From Bryopsis sp. KO-2023 (lineage: Eukaryota > Chlorophyta > Ulvophyceae > Bryopsidales > Bryopsidaceae), in contig BSYQ01000010.1 in the NCBI GenBank assembly GCA_030272585.1, forward strand, positions 3,162,001 through 3,226,000: DNA of 64,000 nucleotides, given 5' to 3'. Made by a program: the position numbers and the translations under genes. Below are positions 46,848 to 60,500 of the stretch, piece after piece (position 1 is the first letter of the stretch; each line of letters opens with the position of its first letter). Below the pieces are notes generated by a model. The model was not told where the DNA came from, made no database searches, and was given only the letters and a program-made list of their open reading frames with translations.

Positions 46848-48459
46848 GGATCGTATCGTCGTCTCTATATATATCCCAACTCCAAGATCAATATTCACGT
46901 GCACCTGCGAAACGAGTGACACTCGTTCACGTTCTCCAGAACAAAGAAAAAATCGCGGATTGTATGTCGCATGATCGCGCGCGTGGCTTTTCGATCGGTC
47001 GGAGTCCACGGAGCACCCATTTTGAGTACGCCGCAATACAGCGATTCAAGTGCACAGGAAGTTCGCGTCGATGTAACTCCCTCAAGATCGAGCGGAAGAA
47101 ACAGCCCGGCGTCCGTATTGCCGACCGGCACGTCAAATCGGTGGTTCCGCAACCTACCCGCGGGGTGTACGGATCTCCCTATCGTCCGCCACCGCCAACG
47201 GGCTGTTCTTTCATTGACACACGCATTGCCCCTCTTTCGAATCCCGTCCAAGAAAAACAGTACTGCTCGTTCGGAACAGCTTACTTTGATTTTCTTCCTG
47301 CTTGTCTTTCAACTTCAGATGCCCCTCTCTTCTATTTCATTCGTTGCGGTCGCGAACCTATTGGTCCCGTCACCATTTTCCCGTTTTCCTTTCTTAACTC
47401 AAGTCGCACTGACGATTTGCAGAATCGAACGTCTCGCTATTGCGAAGGTTCAAGTCTCGGAATGCTAAATATATAAACCTGAGCAGAGCGGTTTGCTATC
47501 CTTGCACCCCCACTACTAATTGTAGAAAGACTGCGACACGACGCGGGTGATTGTGAGCAACTTTCTTGTATCCCCCCCGTTGCAAGATCGTTACGAGATC
47601 TACAGGGGGGGAGAGGGGATCTCCTGACCATTACGAAACTCAACAACAAGTTCCACGCCTCAGCAAGGTTTTGAATCTGTGGCACAAGGGCGGGGGCCAT
47701 TGGGTGAATTTGGGAGGAATTGTTCGTCTTCTTTGTTCAGAGCTGGCTTCTCTGATTTGTGTATTGTAGGAAACTGGAAGGCAAATTTACAAATACAGAA
47801 AAAAAACATGGTTTTATTTCCACGTTTACAGAACAATTCCACAAAGGAAAAAACGTAACGCAGACGGAGATGGCTAACCATCTCAATTTGCGCACTGATT
47901 CCCCTTGATTCCTTTCTGCTGAGGTTGGCACTCGGGCACCTATCAACCATCCAGTCAGCCGCCAACGCACCCAACCCACAGAACGAACAATGAGAAAATC
48001 AACGAACACCAGTACTGGCCGCCTAAGTTGCCTGAAAAGGCTTGAAAGGAGGGTACATGTTTGCCTTTGTATGGACAAGACATGGCTTCCCTAACTCAGG
48101 CGAGCAAACATCACATCAAACTCAGCTTCTCGACATGCACCTAAGTGTTCCCCTCTCCAAACACCAACGAGCGCAATCACGGGTCATGTATCGACGGGCC
48201 ACGATATCGATGGTACTATCCGATCGTGGCCCCTGTCCATATCTTGTTCACTGAATGATTTCCTTGGGGCATCCCGTGGGCGTACCCCTCGCCCGGGCCC
48301 CTCGTTGTGCTCAGGATGCCCTGCACGCCCCTGAAACAAGAGATCTGTCCTGAGGAACTTGTTGTACATTTGCGCCGTTGCTTACGACACAGAGCGTCGT
48401 TCCAAGCATATGCTTGTTTCACAACAAAAACTCGCCAAACCCACGGCTTTCGTCAAACG
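46848..48459. promoter_or_regulatory. Divergent region between the receptor kinase and the giant cysteine-rich gene
   Basis: 1.6 kb between opposite starts. A TATATATA run (46866-46873) lies about 20 bp upstream of the kinase ATG, and AAATATATAAA lies near 47467. Several overlapping frames (46916-47476 plus, 48078-47737 minus) show no recognisable protein and no splice support. Confidence 0.35.
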
Positions 48460-48498
48460 ATGATCGCGCGCCTGGGTGTTGGCGCAACACCACTCGAC

Positions 48499-51400
48499 AT
48501 GTTGCGCGGATTTCTTCTTGTTTGTCTGGTGAGTCGAGGCAACTTTTCAATTCATCCCCGTGCCCTTCCCGTTTTCGTGGGTCAGGTCCTCCCGCCTGAC
48601 CCAGAACGTCATTGGGCTCGTTGAAACTGAGCTGTAGGCGGCACATACCACGCATTCTTTACAATATATATTTGATAGGAAAAACATTTGTGCAACCCAA
48701 AAACCGAAGCACTAATTTGATGGAAAAAAGAAAAGAACGAAGGCGTTGTTGACCTGCTTGACGGTCTTCTTTTCCTCTTTAAGTTTTGTTGACTTTCCTG
48801 TTGCTATTTAAAAAAACAGTGGGGGTAGTCTGGGTGATACATTTTTTTGTTGGGGAGGGGTGTGGCAAGTTTTATTTCAGGGCCCAACATTTGTCTGGAT
48901 TCCTCCTCCACACTGTTATTTGCAACCATGCTTTCGCTTTTCTGAAGATTGTGTTGATCCGTATGCCAAAAAAGCTGTTATATTGCATAAAATGTGACCA
49001 TAAAGAAAGTAAACAGTTTTAGGGTTGCAAATATAGTGCCAACAAAAATACAGGATAAAAAACAAAAAGGCAAAAGCTTAGTGCCAAATATACACAGTTT
49101 TTTTTCTGGAGACAGAAAAAAAACTTCGCTCAAACGATACTGCTACAAAGCAGATTCATTCATTTTTATAAAATACAAGACCATAGTTTTTTTCGATCAA
49201 TCAATATTACATGTGCAGAAACCCAGTCCAAAAAAGTTTTTTTGCTACCACCTGCCTACGCATCTTTTGACAAACTGTTGATTTCAATCACAAATATTTG
49301 CGATGATCAATTTTATTGTTTTTGCGTCCCTGACTGCCATATTCCGAAAATTGAGCTTCTGGGCATGTCTTTCAGAATGTTTTTATTCATTCCATTTTCA
49401 TCTTCTCTCTTTTACCGTTTTCTGAACGGGGATATTTTCTTCAATATGGAATGAACGCCCAGCCAAAAGCATAGCTGACTGAGTTATTTTTCAATGTGCA
49501 GATTGTAGGGTCTGTCGGTGGAATTGCTGAACCAAGTAAGTCCTAATGAAAACTGTAATAATGTGATAATATAAGAATGTGTAACCTTTACTCCACTTTG
49601 GATTCACATAGTCGAGACCGACGAATAGATCGAACTCTCAAGCGTCGAAAAGTTTTAAAAGCGGACGGAAAACTGGAACAACATTCGAAAAGCCTGAGCC
49701 CTCCAGCCCACGTGGCGCCCCTGTGAGCGTTCAATGTTCGTCCGTAACGCTCGAACGAAACGGTCGCTTTGAAAGTCAGGTTGTCTTGCTCCGCAACTCT
49801 CAAGCTCAAATGGCAAAGTAATGAGGTTATGGTCGCTGCGCTCCTAGCCGTTGCACGCGTGTCGCGGTCAAGCGATGCGCTTTTGGTTCTCGTGGTTTTC
49901 GTGGTTTTCGTGGTTTTCGTGGGTCGAATGTCAAATGTCCGCGTACTAGTTTCTTTGCGTTACGCAGAATTCCACGACATTTACATATTTTCGTGGTTTT
50001 GCGGAATTTGCTTGTCTGCCCTCCACACCGGCCCCGTATCATTTCCGCATTGGCGGCGGCTTCTCGAGCCGTGAACGGTGTGGTGTGGTGGATCGATCCC
50101 TCTTTTAAAGGCTTAACGTGCTGCCACAGATGACCGCCAAAACGAAGAATCATGCCACCACTGTAAACCAAAGGTGCCCTGCTCATATCTGAGCCAAGAC
50201 GAATGCAACCACCCATGTCAATGGAATGAGCCAGACGGGGGTTATGTTGATCTGTTGAAACTTGCTTCGGACATCGCGGCGGAGACTATTTGCCCTGTTG
50301 CTGTGGACTACCTGGATGCGACCTTCACCGATGCTGGGCTGGCCACTTTCAACACAAGCCTCTTTTGTGGGACAGTCTGTAATGACAGCTTCAACAGCTC
50401 TTGCAGCATAGGTACTGCGAAAGAACTAACCCTTGAGCAAATTCGGAATGCTGCTTTTCGATGACCACATCCAGAACCATTGGATCTATTTATAGGGTGG
50501 TGAACTGACAGTTCCTTCGAGGGATCAAGTCTGTTGAAAAACACTCTTTGTGGGGTAAAAAATTTCCAGAAGCAAGAGTGTACTAGTTTTTTTTGTTTTT
50601 TTTTTTTCTATTTTTTTTTGGGGGGCAGCACCTCTTCCTTGGCCTGGATATACCTATGCCCAGAACCAACTTTCCTTTTTACCTGTGTGCAGTTGGAGAT
50701 TTAGTCTCCTCAGGGCAGGAGAAGCTGGTGGACCACATCGCCCACCAGCGGATTTGCGACATTCGAAATGATGGGTGCCAGGATTGTAAAAGCGATCCTG
50801 TCGAGTTCGCAAAAGATTTCCGACCGATTGTCGACAATGGCACAGAAGCATGGTATAACCAATGCAGGAAATCTATCATGGGGACGGAAGGCAGTGGGGA
50901 ATGCAGGTAAGCTGCTAAGCAGATTGGCCTTGGTGGTGTTGGCTGCTCTTCGATCGCGTGGACATAATAAAGGGTGCTTTCTTGTATGTCAGACATTTCG
51001 TATTTTTTCTATATTCATGTACCAGGCTGAGCAAATTCCCAGAAGCTTCCATGAAATTTTTAAATCGTCACAAATTATCATTGGCTTTGAGTTTCGGTGG
51101 CATGCTTGCCTTCATTTTGCAAGAGTTTGGAATGGTAGTCATACGAGCCATGTACTGAAAATATTTCCTGTCCATCTTGTGTTTTGCAGCTCCATGTGCG
51201 AAGATATGGATCCTGAGGCCTGTTTGGCAGAAGAGAAGCACTGTGAATGCGAATCAGGTAGGAATGCAACAACAACTAGCAAGTGCTCCTTTCTTTCTTT
51301 CTTTCTTTCTTTCTTTTTTTTTCCCTGAGTGAAAGGAGATGAAAAACTTCCCCTCCAGAAAGAGCTTCGAAAAGTGGCGATCCAAACGCCAGACAACTTT

Positions 51401-52057
51401 TTCCACATGTATATTTTTATTTTGACGATTTGGACCAGGCTTATACCTGGGCCCTGTTTCATCCACCCGGAAAATATATTTAAAAGTGCCATAAAAAAAA
51501 AGCCACTTGACAAAAAAAAAGGATCTTTCTTATACAGAAACAACATTTTTTAAGGATTGTGTTTGCTGCATGAAGGCAATGCCCAACAATATTTCTCTGC
51601 TAAAATTCATTCTTTTTTTTTGTTGTTTTTTTCCCTAGAATATTCAATGAAAGAAGATCATGATGAGGATCCCAACCACGGTGACTATGACCATGACTAC
51701 AAAGGTAATTTTTACTTTATTTCATTTATTTATTTACCTATTTATTTTTTTAATTTTTTTTTTTCCGGTGATTTGCACATCTGATGCCCTTTTCTGGCAG
51801 CTGTGGTGTTTTTTTTAAGCTATTTTTTGTTTTTTTTGGTGTCGCTCCATCAGCAGGCATGTGTAACAGAGACTGCGAAAAGGTGATGCAGCTTGAGGAA
51901 ACCTGCGATAGCAAAGAAAATGAAATGTATTGCGACCAGCAGAACGGCTGCAGATGGGAGACATTCGATAAGGTAAAAAAAAGGATCCTCCTTGAAGCTT
52001 GGGTGCAAAACACAAAAATGAAAAAAAAAAAAAAAAAAGTGAAAAAAGTGTGTGTGT

Positions 52058-52100
<43 letters not shown>

Positions 52101-55100
52101 ATATACGAAACCGGTCACCGTTCTCCTCAGAACTTGAAAAAAAAGCAGCATTATCACAATGCTTTCACCACAAATGCTATTTTTAGTGTGGGGAAAATTC
52201 CCACAAGGTGAGGGACATTATACCGAGCGATTGCCAGAGCTCAGCACAATTTTTTTTTTTAAATTAAAAAAATATGACCAGTGAGTGGGGCCCCGTAGAT
52301 GGAAGCTTTGATGCAAAGAGAAATCATACAAAAGAGGAAAGACCAAACCTGCAATGCATACACCACCGTCGTTGAAACGCTCCGCAAAGGCGACCTCACC
52401 GAAGCTGTATATGCTTGCAAAGAAACCCTTGGATGCCCAGCAAAGGGCGATGGGTTTTGTGAGGTTTTCGCCAACGAAAGTGATGAGGAATACTCGGACG
52501 CCGAGAATGATCATCGTCGGAAGCTTCTTGTGGCAGCTTCAGACCTCCCTGGTGGGTGGAAATTGATACAGATGGACAGAATATGTTTTCTCTCATGACA
52601 TGCATTCATGCATGCATGGTGGTTTTTTTCTTTTTTCCAAAAAAATTTAAAAATCCACGCAGCACAGGAAAAGGAGCCCTTTTTGTGAGGATGCAGATAC
52701 AGAGATAGTCGAAGCTATCGATTGATTCGTTGCTTTTTTGCTGATATAGTGGATTTTTTCTCAGGTCAAATGTTTTTCCCGAAGAGCCCAAAAAGGAGTC
52801 TTCTTGGCATGAGCGTGGCTGCCGAAGACGAAAGCCAGTGGAAAGACATGACACTCAACGAATTCCTGGACAGACTCTATTCCTGTGAGTTGTGCAAGAT
52901 GTGTGCCGAGGGGAGTGAGTGGATGTATTATGCGAAGGAGCTGCCCTCGACAGTCGACATCGAGGAGATCAGAACAGGATGCGTCGAAAGTATCGGCACT
53001 TCCAGAGAAAAGCTTGGGGAATGCAGTAGTGTTTGTAATTCTGAAGAGAGCTGCTGGAGTCACCCAGCAGAATGTGCATGCGAAACATGTGAGTCGAAAA
53101 AATCTGCCATTCGATATGCAGTGGTGCTTTCAAAAAAACGGTTATGAGGTCGCACTTGATATGATTGGCATGCATATTGACACATGACATAATACCTGTG
53201 ATGGTTTCCAGCCCCGGTGTGCGAGGGAAATTGCTCCTCGACTTTTCCGATGCACTCGACGAGGTGTGTGGGTAGCTCCAGAAGAGAGTGCAGCGAAAAC
53301 TCATTTTGCTTATGGAAATCGGACGAGGATGACAGCAGAGATGCATTCACGATGTTCTGGGACAAACATGCTCTGGAGCATGTGTGCGAGAAGATTGAGA
53401 TGCATGTCGATAAAACTGTCGAAGTGGCAGAATCCAGCGAGCCATTGCACTTCAATGACATTTGCGAGTCTGTCTGCGAAAATGCGAACGAAATGGAGTG
53501 CATGGAGTTTATCGATTCGATATTCGAAGATTCTCCCCCTGGTAACCACTCGGCAAAAAACGACCTGCATCCTGCAACCAGACCCTGGTTTTCCCCATCC
53601 GAGTTGATGTTGATTTCTTAGTTTTGGCTCGTCGTTTCGTTTTTTCCCCAGATGATCCAAGGCTGTTCCGTAAGCAGCTGCTAGTCGAGGGCAAGCCGGA
53701 GGGGACGGTGCAAGAATTCATGATGCAAATAGGCAGCTGCGAAGTGTGTGAGCTGTGCAGGGAGGATCCTGGTCGCTTCGAATCTTTAGCATACCGCCAC
53801 GTTAAAAACGACCAACCTTCAAGCTTTGTCGAGAAATGTTATGATGAATTAAAGGATAAGGGCAGCTGCAGGTAATCGCCAATGATTTTTCCCCAAGCAA
53901 CAGAAAACAGCTTTTTTTGTGGAGTTGTTGATGGGAAAAGGAAATGTTGGTTGAAAGTACATCACTTTGCACTTGTTAGAGCGGTGTGCCCATAATGGTT
54001 ATTTTCTCATTTGAAAAAATAATTAAAAAAAAAAAATGCAGGGATACTCATAAAGGAGTGTCTGTCATGCTGCAGGTCCCGATGTGATGTGTTGGATGCT
54101 CGCGAGTGCTGGAAAGAAGAAGAGAATTTTTGCACTTGCGATTCCGAAGGTGATCCACAGCTCGTGGCTGCTACTCATGCGCTCATATATCGATCGATCG
54201 AATTCACAACAACACCATGTACCCCTCCAAAACTCCAAAAGTATGTCTTGTAACCCAAAAATACAATACAAGCCTTGGTTGAAGGGGGGGAAAACCAAGC
54301 TGCCCGGTCATTTTGAGGACCTCTGCAGCTCCACCCTGCAACTGGCAGTGCTATAAATTCGACAGGATTTTGCCTCGATGCTGCCGGTTGCTTAGCATGG
54401 ATGATGATTTTTGCTGTAGGGGTGGGGAAAAACGAAACTGTGCCGATGAGCATGACAACGTTTTTAATCAGACCTTGGCAGGATGACTCGACGTGTGAGT
54501 CTGCTCCAACCATGAAAACTTGTGACGAGGTTTCGCAAAGACACGGGAAAAACTGTGAATGGTTGGAAAAGGATCCTGAGGATGGAATGTCGATCAGCAA
54601 CAGCACGATGGCTTTTGCAAATGTTGTGTGTCCGGTGATTGAGGGTGCTGCCCGTGTCAATCAAACCGAAAAAATGGGTGAACTCCCTGCGTTGGATGAC
54701 GCAATCGCTTTTTGTGACGAGCTCTGCAAACGGGTGAGTCTTTCACTCCACTCCACTTCAGTTTCTTGGTTGTTTTTTCCTAACTGTACTTTACAATGAA
54801 TCACACCAGGAATGAGTTGTTCCACACCCCGAGCTGTATGGCTGCATAACGTCCGACTGATGTGTGTGTGTTTTATTGAAGGTCGATGTTCTGCTTGAAA
54901 CAAACAACAACATGACAGTGGTGGGGATCTGTGACGAATGCAGACGCCAACCTTATGATTTTGTGGATACTGTTGTTGTGATTGGAATGACTAGCGAGAC
55001 TGACACATTTGATCAAGAGTGCTCTGCCCACCTGGCTTCCGTCAACGATTTGCGTGGAAGCTGCAAAGCTCTTCCAATGAGCATCGGCGGTAGGGCTGAT

Positions 55101-57482
55101 CCATATATATGTTTGTAAAGAGAACACATGAAAGCTGGTGCCCTACTCAGGGAAAAAGGTCGATCTGGCTAAGGCAAGTGGCTGCGTAGATCCACAGTCA
55201 GACGTGCGATTCTTATTTCCTTGCAGGTGAGTGCGACAAGGATTGCAATCAACACTACCATCTGGATGACTGCCAGGGGGCACACACTTTCGATGAATGC
55301 AACAGCCATTCTCATTGTCGATGGCCAGAAGAGACGTCACTGTCAGCTGCATTGGACAAAAAAGCCCAGGCATCCATAGCAGCCGGGTTCTGTGACAGGT
55401 TTTCCTCCCTGGTGAATCACGCTAGAAGGGATCTCAAGGAAATGCAGACTAGCTCGCTGAGTCAGACATGCATGGCATCGTGGGAATGCGATACGGAATA
55501 TCACAAAAAAGTGTGTGAACTGATGGCGCCTGTGGATCCGTCTACGTATCGACGGTCCCTCTTGTGGAGGGAAAGCCTTTTCAAGGATGGTTCCTCCAAG
55601 AATGAACTGTTGGGTATGTTTTCATGAAAAAAAAAGTGTTGACGGCTCGGGTGATGTTCAGCAAAGCTGCAAATTGAAGCCTTGGGCAATAACTAATTTC
55701 TCGTCTGCGCAGATTTCATCCCTAAGATCACACGTAGGAGAATCCTCGGCTTTTTGTCGGAGCAAGAAGAAGAGGAAATGAAGTTTCTGGGGGATTCCCA
55801 AGTGTCAGACCTCATCGATCACATGATGTCTTGCAGCATATGCCCGGGATGCTACGAGGACCAGGAGAATCCCAGCGATTTCTTGGGATTGGCACGCTAT
55901 GCAGCATGGAATATGTCTGAAGCGGCCGGAGACAGCTTTTGCGTAGATCATATCATGGGTGGCGAGGACGATTCGAAATGCCGAAGCGTTTGCAACCTCT
56001 ACCCAGACAGTTGCACCAAGTTTCCACAATTTTGCAGCTGCAGGGATGATCATGATGGTTATTACCCCTACCATTCTGATTTGCCGGAGGGGTCTTGCTG
56101 CTTGGCCCCGACAAGTATGAAAGACTATGATGGAGACGAACCTTGGTCGTGTTGGGAAATCGAAAGTGAGTGACAACCTTCATTAACCAAGCAACAAGAA
56201 TTGAATTAGATCAGCAAGATGGCTGATTTTCTGATTTTCTGAGTCCACGGTTCGGGACTGGGCACCGAAAAAAAAGAAGCTGAAAGCGTTGTCTGATGTG
56301 GGCTGCAGATCGTCAGTCATGCGACAATGCAGGATGTAAATGGGATGGATATCATAGGCCAGGTGATGAAACGATCATTCGACTTGTGAAGATGGCCGGA
56401 GAGGGGGTAAGTCGGGCGTTGTCTTTGGACCAGTTTTCCTGTTCGATCGGGTGTACTTTTTTTGCTTTTTTCATTTTGCAGTTTCTAACTGCGGGTGCTG
56501 AAACCTGTCTCCGCTGTGCAAATCCAAACAACGTGGTCTGGCTGATTCTTTATTCTGTTTTTCCTTCAGGGTATGGAGGATTCTGCAGCAAAGCTCCGAA
56601 TCTGCGAAACCTTGGAGGAATTCAGGCACCGACCTGTAACCCCCACCCACTATGAAAGCTCAAAGGGGAAATTCAGATACCGACCTGGAAACCCCTCCCA
56701 CTACGAAACCTTTGCTGAAGGGCCAGAATCAGAATTTCGAGAGATTCACGAGTTAGAGGACTTGGAAGAAAATCTTTTTATGGATGGCTCTGGGTTTGCA
56801 GAAGGTAAATTCCCCTTTTCCTGTTTTTGCTCAAGTTTCTGTTATAGAACAGTCTGAGACTCCACAGTGCTTATCCTCAATCCACCCCTCGACTCAGGTC
56901 ATTCCATCTTTTATAGCAGTTCCCATCATCGACGATTCTGGACCTTTTTACAGCAAAATTCTCTCTCAAAGTTTTCAAAAGAAACCATATATTTCACAGT
57001 TTTCAGAAGTTGATATTTTTTCACCTGGCAAGCAGAGTATTATGGGAGTGAGGGGGTGCCAAATCCGTCTCGAAAAAGAAACTTGTTTTTTAGGGAGTAA
57101 AACCCTAAATCCTAAACCTCATTACCATACTTCTTTTTTGTTAAGGGGGAGTAATGCTTATATGATTTTTGCAAAACATAAAATTTAACTTCTTTTTTTT
57201 TTCACACACATACAGCGCCGTGCTCTGATGATTTATGCAACGAATGCATGGGCGACAAAACCGTGAGGGAAATTTTGGAAATGATGAAGAAGGGACGCTT
57301 CGACCTTCCCCAGCTCGAAAAAGATTTGGGATGGTTCCTTGGTCAGCACCCTCATGAGGGTGAATGCACACCCTACCCCGGTGATCAACATCATAATACG
57401 GATTGTGGATATCACGACAGCCAGCGTGGGTGTGAGGAAGCAGGATGCCAAGTTGGCCCGTGTCCCAAAGGTACATTCGGTG

Positions 57483-57517
<35 letters not shown>

Positions 57518-60500
57518 TTGATACTCTAGGCTTCAGTCATTTAGGTTCTGTTCTTTGAAACGGAGTGATCATTACAGCTGGCTGGCACTGACCCCGAGGA
57601 TGTGCTTTTCTAAGGGCCTTACCACAATCCTGAGGCGGAGCAATGCGAAGGGATGTGCATGGTGTCTCGACATTACGACGACACCTGTGGAAATGCCAGC
57701 AGGGACGAGTGTTTGGAAAACCCGGTGTGCTTATGGTCTTCATATGGCGATCATAATGATGGTGACAATCATGAGGAGGAAGAGGAGGAGGAGGAGGAGG
57801 ACGAGTTTTCTCGTGCTTTGAATTTGGAAGTGCAGGAAGAAGTCTGCTCCAGAGCTGAAAAATACACGGAGGAAAACATGGAGGGTGGCCTTAAGGAGCT
57901 GGAACAGCGATTGGGACCGGAAGAAGTTTGCGGCTTTATTTGCCCCGGAAATGATGCCGATGATTGTGAGAAATTCAAGCAATCGATCGGCAGCGCGATC
58001 TCAAAGAAAACGGCGATGTCAGGCAGTGGAGCAGGTAACCGTATATTCCCCATGTACCTTGACTGGAGTAGAAAAACAAAAGTTTTAAACAAAACAGAAC
58101 ATACAAAGAAGCTAAACAGTATTTTTGTTTATATTCGGCCTTTCAGGTGGATATGCCAATCCTCCGGATTCGAGCGAAGGACCTGATGGTAAGGGTGGGA
58201 AGCTTCCACTGCCTAATGCAATTCATGCCTGTTGTGACAAATCAATAGATCGAAATCGACCGTTTCTTGTGGATGCATGACAGACGAGGGCCACTTCCGT
58301 CGAAGGCTGCAAGATGAGGGCTACCCGGAGCCAACCATCAAAGAATTCATGAAGAAGCTATCCTTGTGTTCGATTTGTCGAGACTGCAGGAAGAACCCGG
58401 AGGATTTTTCGTCCGTTGTGCTTCCGGTTGCTGAAAACGGTCCAGCGGCTGTCGGGGAGGCATGCAGAAAGGAGTTTGAGAAAGGGGATGATGAGAGCGA
58501 AGGCGAATGCGAGTAAGATATCTTGAATACCTTATGATTAAAGATATTTGAAAAAACGAAAGAAAAAAAAACAGCAAAGAAGAGGGAAAACCATACGCAA
58601 TGATGCTGGGAATAAAAAAATAAATTTAAATAAATTTAAATCTGCAAACAGGGGTGATAACCACTCATTTCTTTTTTTCCCCTTAATAATACATCACCCT
58701 ATTCCATAATCTGTTCTTCATACATACTGTGGGACGATGGAGATTCTTGGGATGTCGTTTAATAAAAAAATGCATCAATCATAAATTGTGGGTTTATTGC
58801 AGGTCCCGATGCAGTCACATCGACCCCCGAGAATGCTGGAAAGAATCTGGCTTCTGTTCTTGTTCAGACCATGACGAATCTCCCCCAGGTACCCCCCCCC
58901 CCCAACATCGCTGCTCCAAAAAATAGAGAAGTTACTCATTTAATTTGTAAAAACTTGGATAAATTCAAGCCCACACTCCTCATTGCTAAACAGTGGATAG
59001 ACCTGCTACCAGTCTGGGGAAAGTTATATCAGCATTGCGATGGAAAGAAAAGTGATTGTTGAAGGAGGGCAAACAGACAGGTACATATCGCAGTTGAAAG
59101 AAAGCAAAAGGTATGACTATTTCAACTGCTGGTCCAACAGTTTGTGAAGACATCGACGAGGAGAAAAAATGTTATGACGAGGATTGCCACTGGCACCACC
59201 CCACCCACATGGATGGTGTATCTGATGTTGCTTGTCGAATCGTGCGAGGGGAAATGGCCGGGCAGCTTGACGAAATCCTCTCCGATGAAACCCAGCCAGC
59301 CAGCTGCAAAGCTTTTTGTCCTGAAGATATGGACCAATGCAGTGAAATGGTACGTATTCGGTAGCCATTTTTCATGCTGTTTTTCGACACCTGATTAAAA
59401 TCTGAGTGCTTTTTCGAGGGGTGACCTTGGTTTTATCAAGTGTGTCGAACTTGTGTTGAGGATTTGTTTACATGTCTTCGACAATAGGATGGCAAAATGG
59501 AAGACATGGAGCCTCCCATGGAATGCAAGATATGCTTTGTCTGCGAAAACGACCCCATGGAATTCATCCAGGCCCTCAGAGATGAGCACGATAAGGTCAA
59601 AGGCGATTCTGGGGCTATGGCTGAGGGATGTGGAGGTAGCTGCCGATCTTATGAGCAGCACATGAAGGAAGAGCCCGACATGGAGGAGTGCAGCTACTGC
59701 TCAGGTCCTCATGAGATGTACACGCCCTCTTGCCACGACATCCACGGCTTCGATGCATGTCTTGCGGAGGAGCACTGCCGCTGGGAAGCAGAGGACGAGT
59801 TCGAGGCCTTTTTGAAGACAACGATTTCCCCCTATCTCGAACTGAAACAGTGCGAGAGAACGATGGACTTCATGAAAAGATCAAGGATGGCTGCGAGCGA
59901 CGAGTTTTCCATTGCGGATGTCAAGGAGCTGTGTTTGGAGTCTTTCCAGTGCAAAGACACAGCCTTGGCGGAGATTTGTCCGGATCCACGAATGGGAGAG
60001 GGGGATGAGCAGCCTGATGACAGATTTAATGAGAGTTTGGATGGAAAACAACCTGATGGAGGTTCTGATGGAAAACCTGATGAAGATATGAATGTCGGCA
60101 GGAAAATGCTGTGGAGTTTGGATACAGTGAAAGACATCATCTCAGGCAAAGCTCTTGTCGGGGAGCCAGCGAAACGCAGGAGGGCTCTTCTCGAAGCCGC
60201 AGAAAATGCAGGAATGATGGGGATGACGATCACGGACTATTTTGATACCATGATGAAATGCCAGCAGTGCAGCCAGTGTGAATACCCCTCGTTCCTGGAA
60301 GGGGTCCAAGAAGAGTCGCAAGGCATGGACGATACGATGTTCGATTTACATTATCAAGAGTGTGGAAAGAAAGAGTTCGGAGGGTGGTTTGAAGGGAGGG
60401 ACCTGGGAAGATGTCACAGCGCCTGCGATACCCACACAGAAAATTGCCACAAGTTTGATTTTTGCCAATGCGGCCATCGCATGGACGACCCGATGGATTT

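Noticed and set aside
47737..48078. Hydrophobic minus-strand ORF of 113 codons
   Set aside because: No start context, splice partner or recognisable motif; lies in the divergent promoter region.
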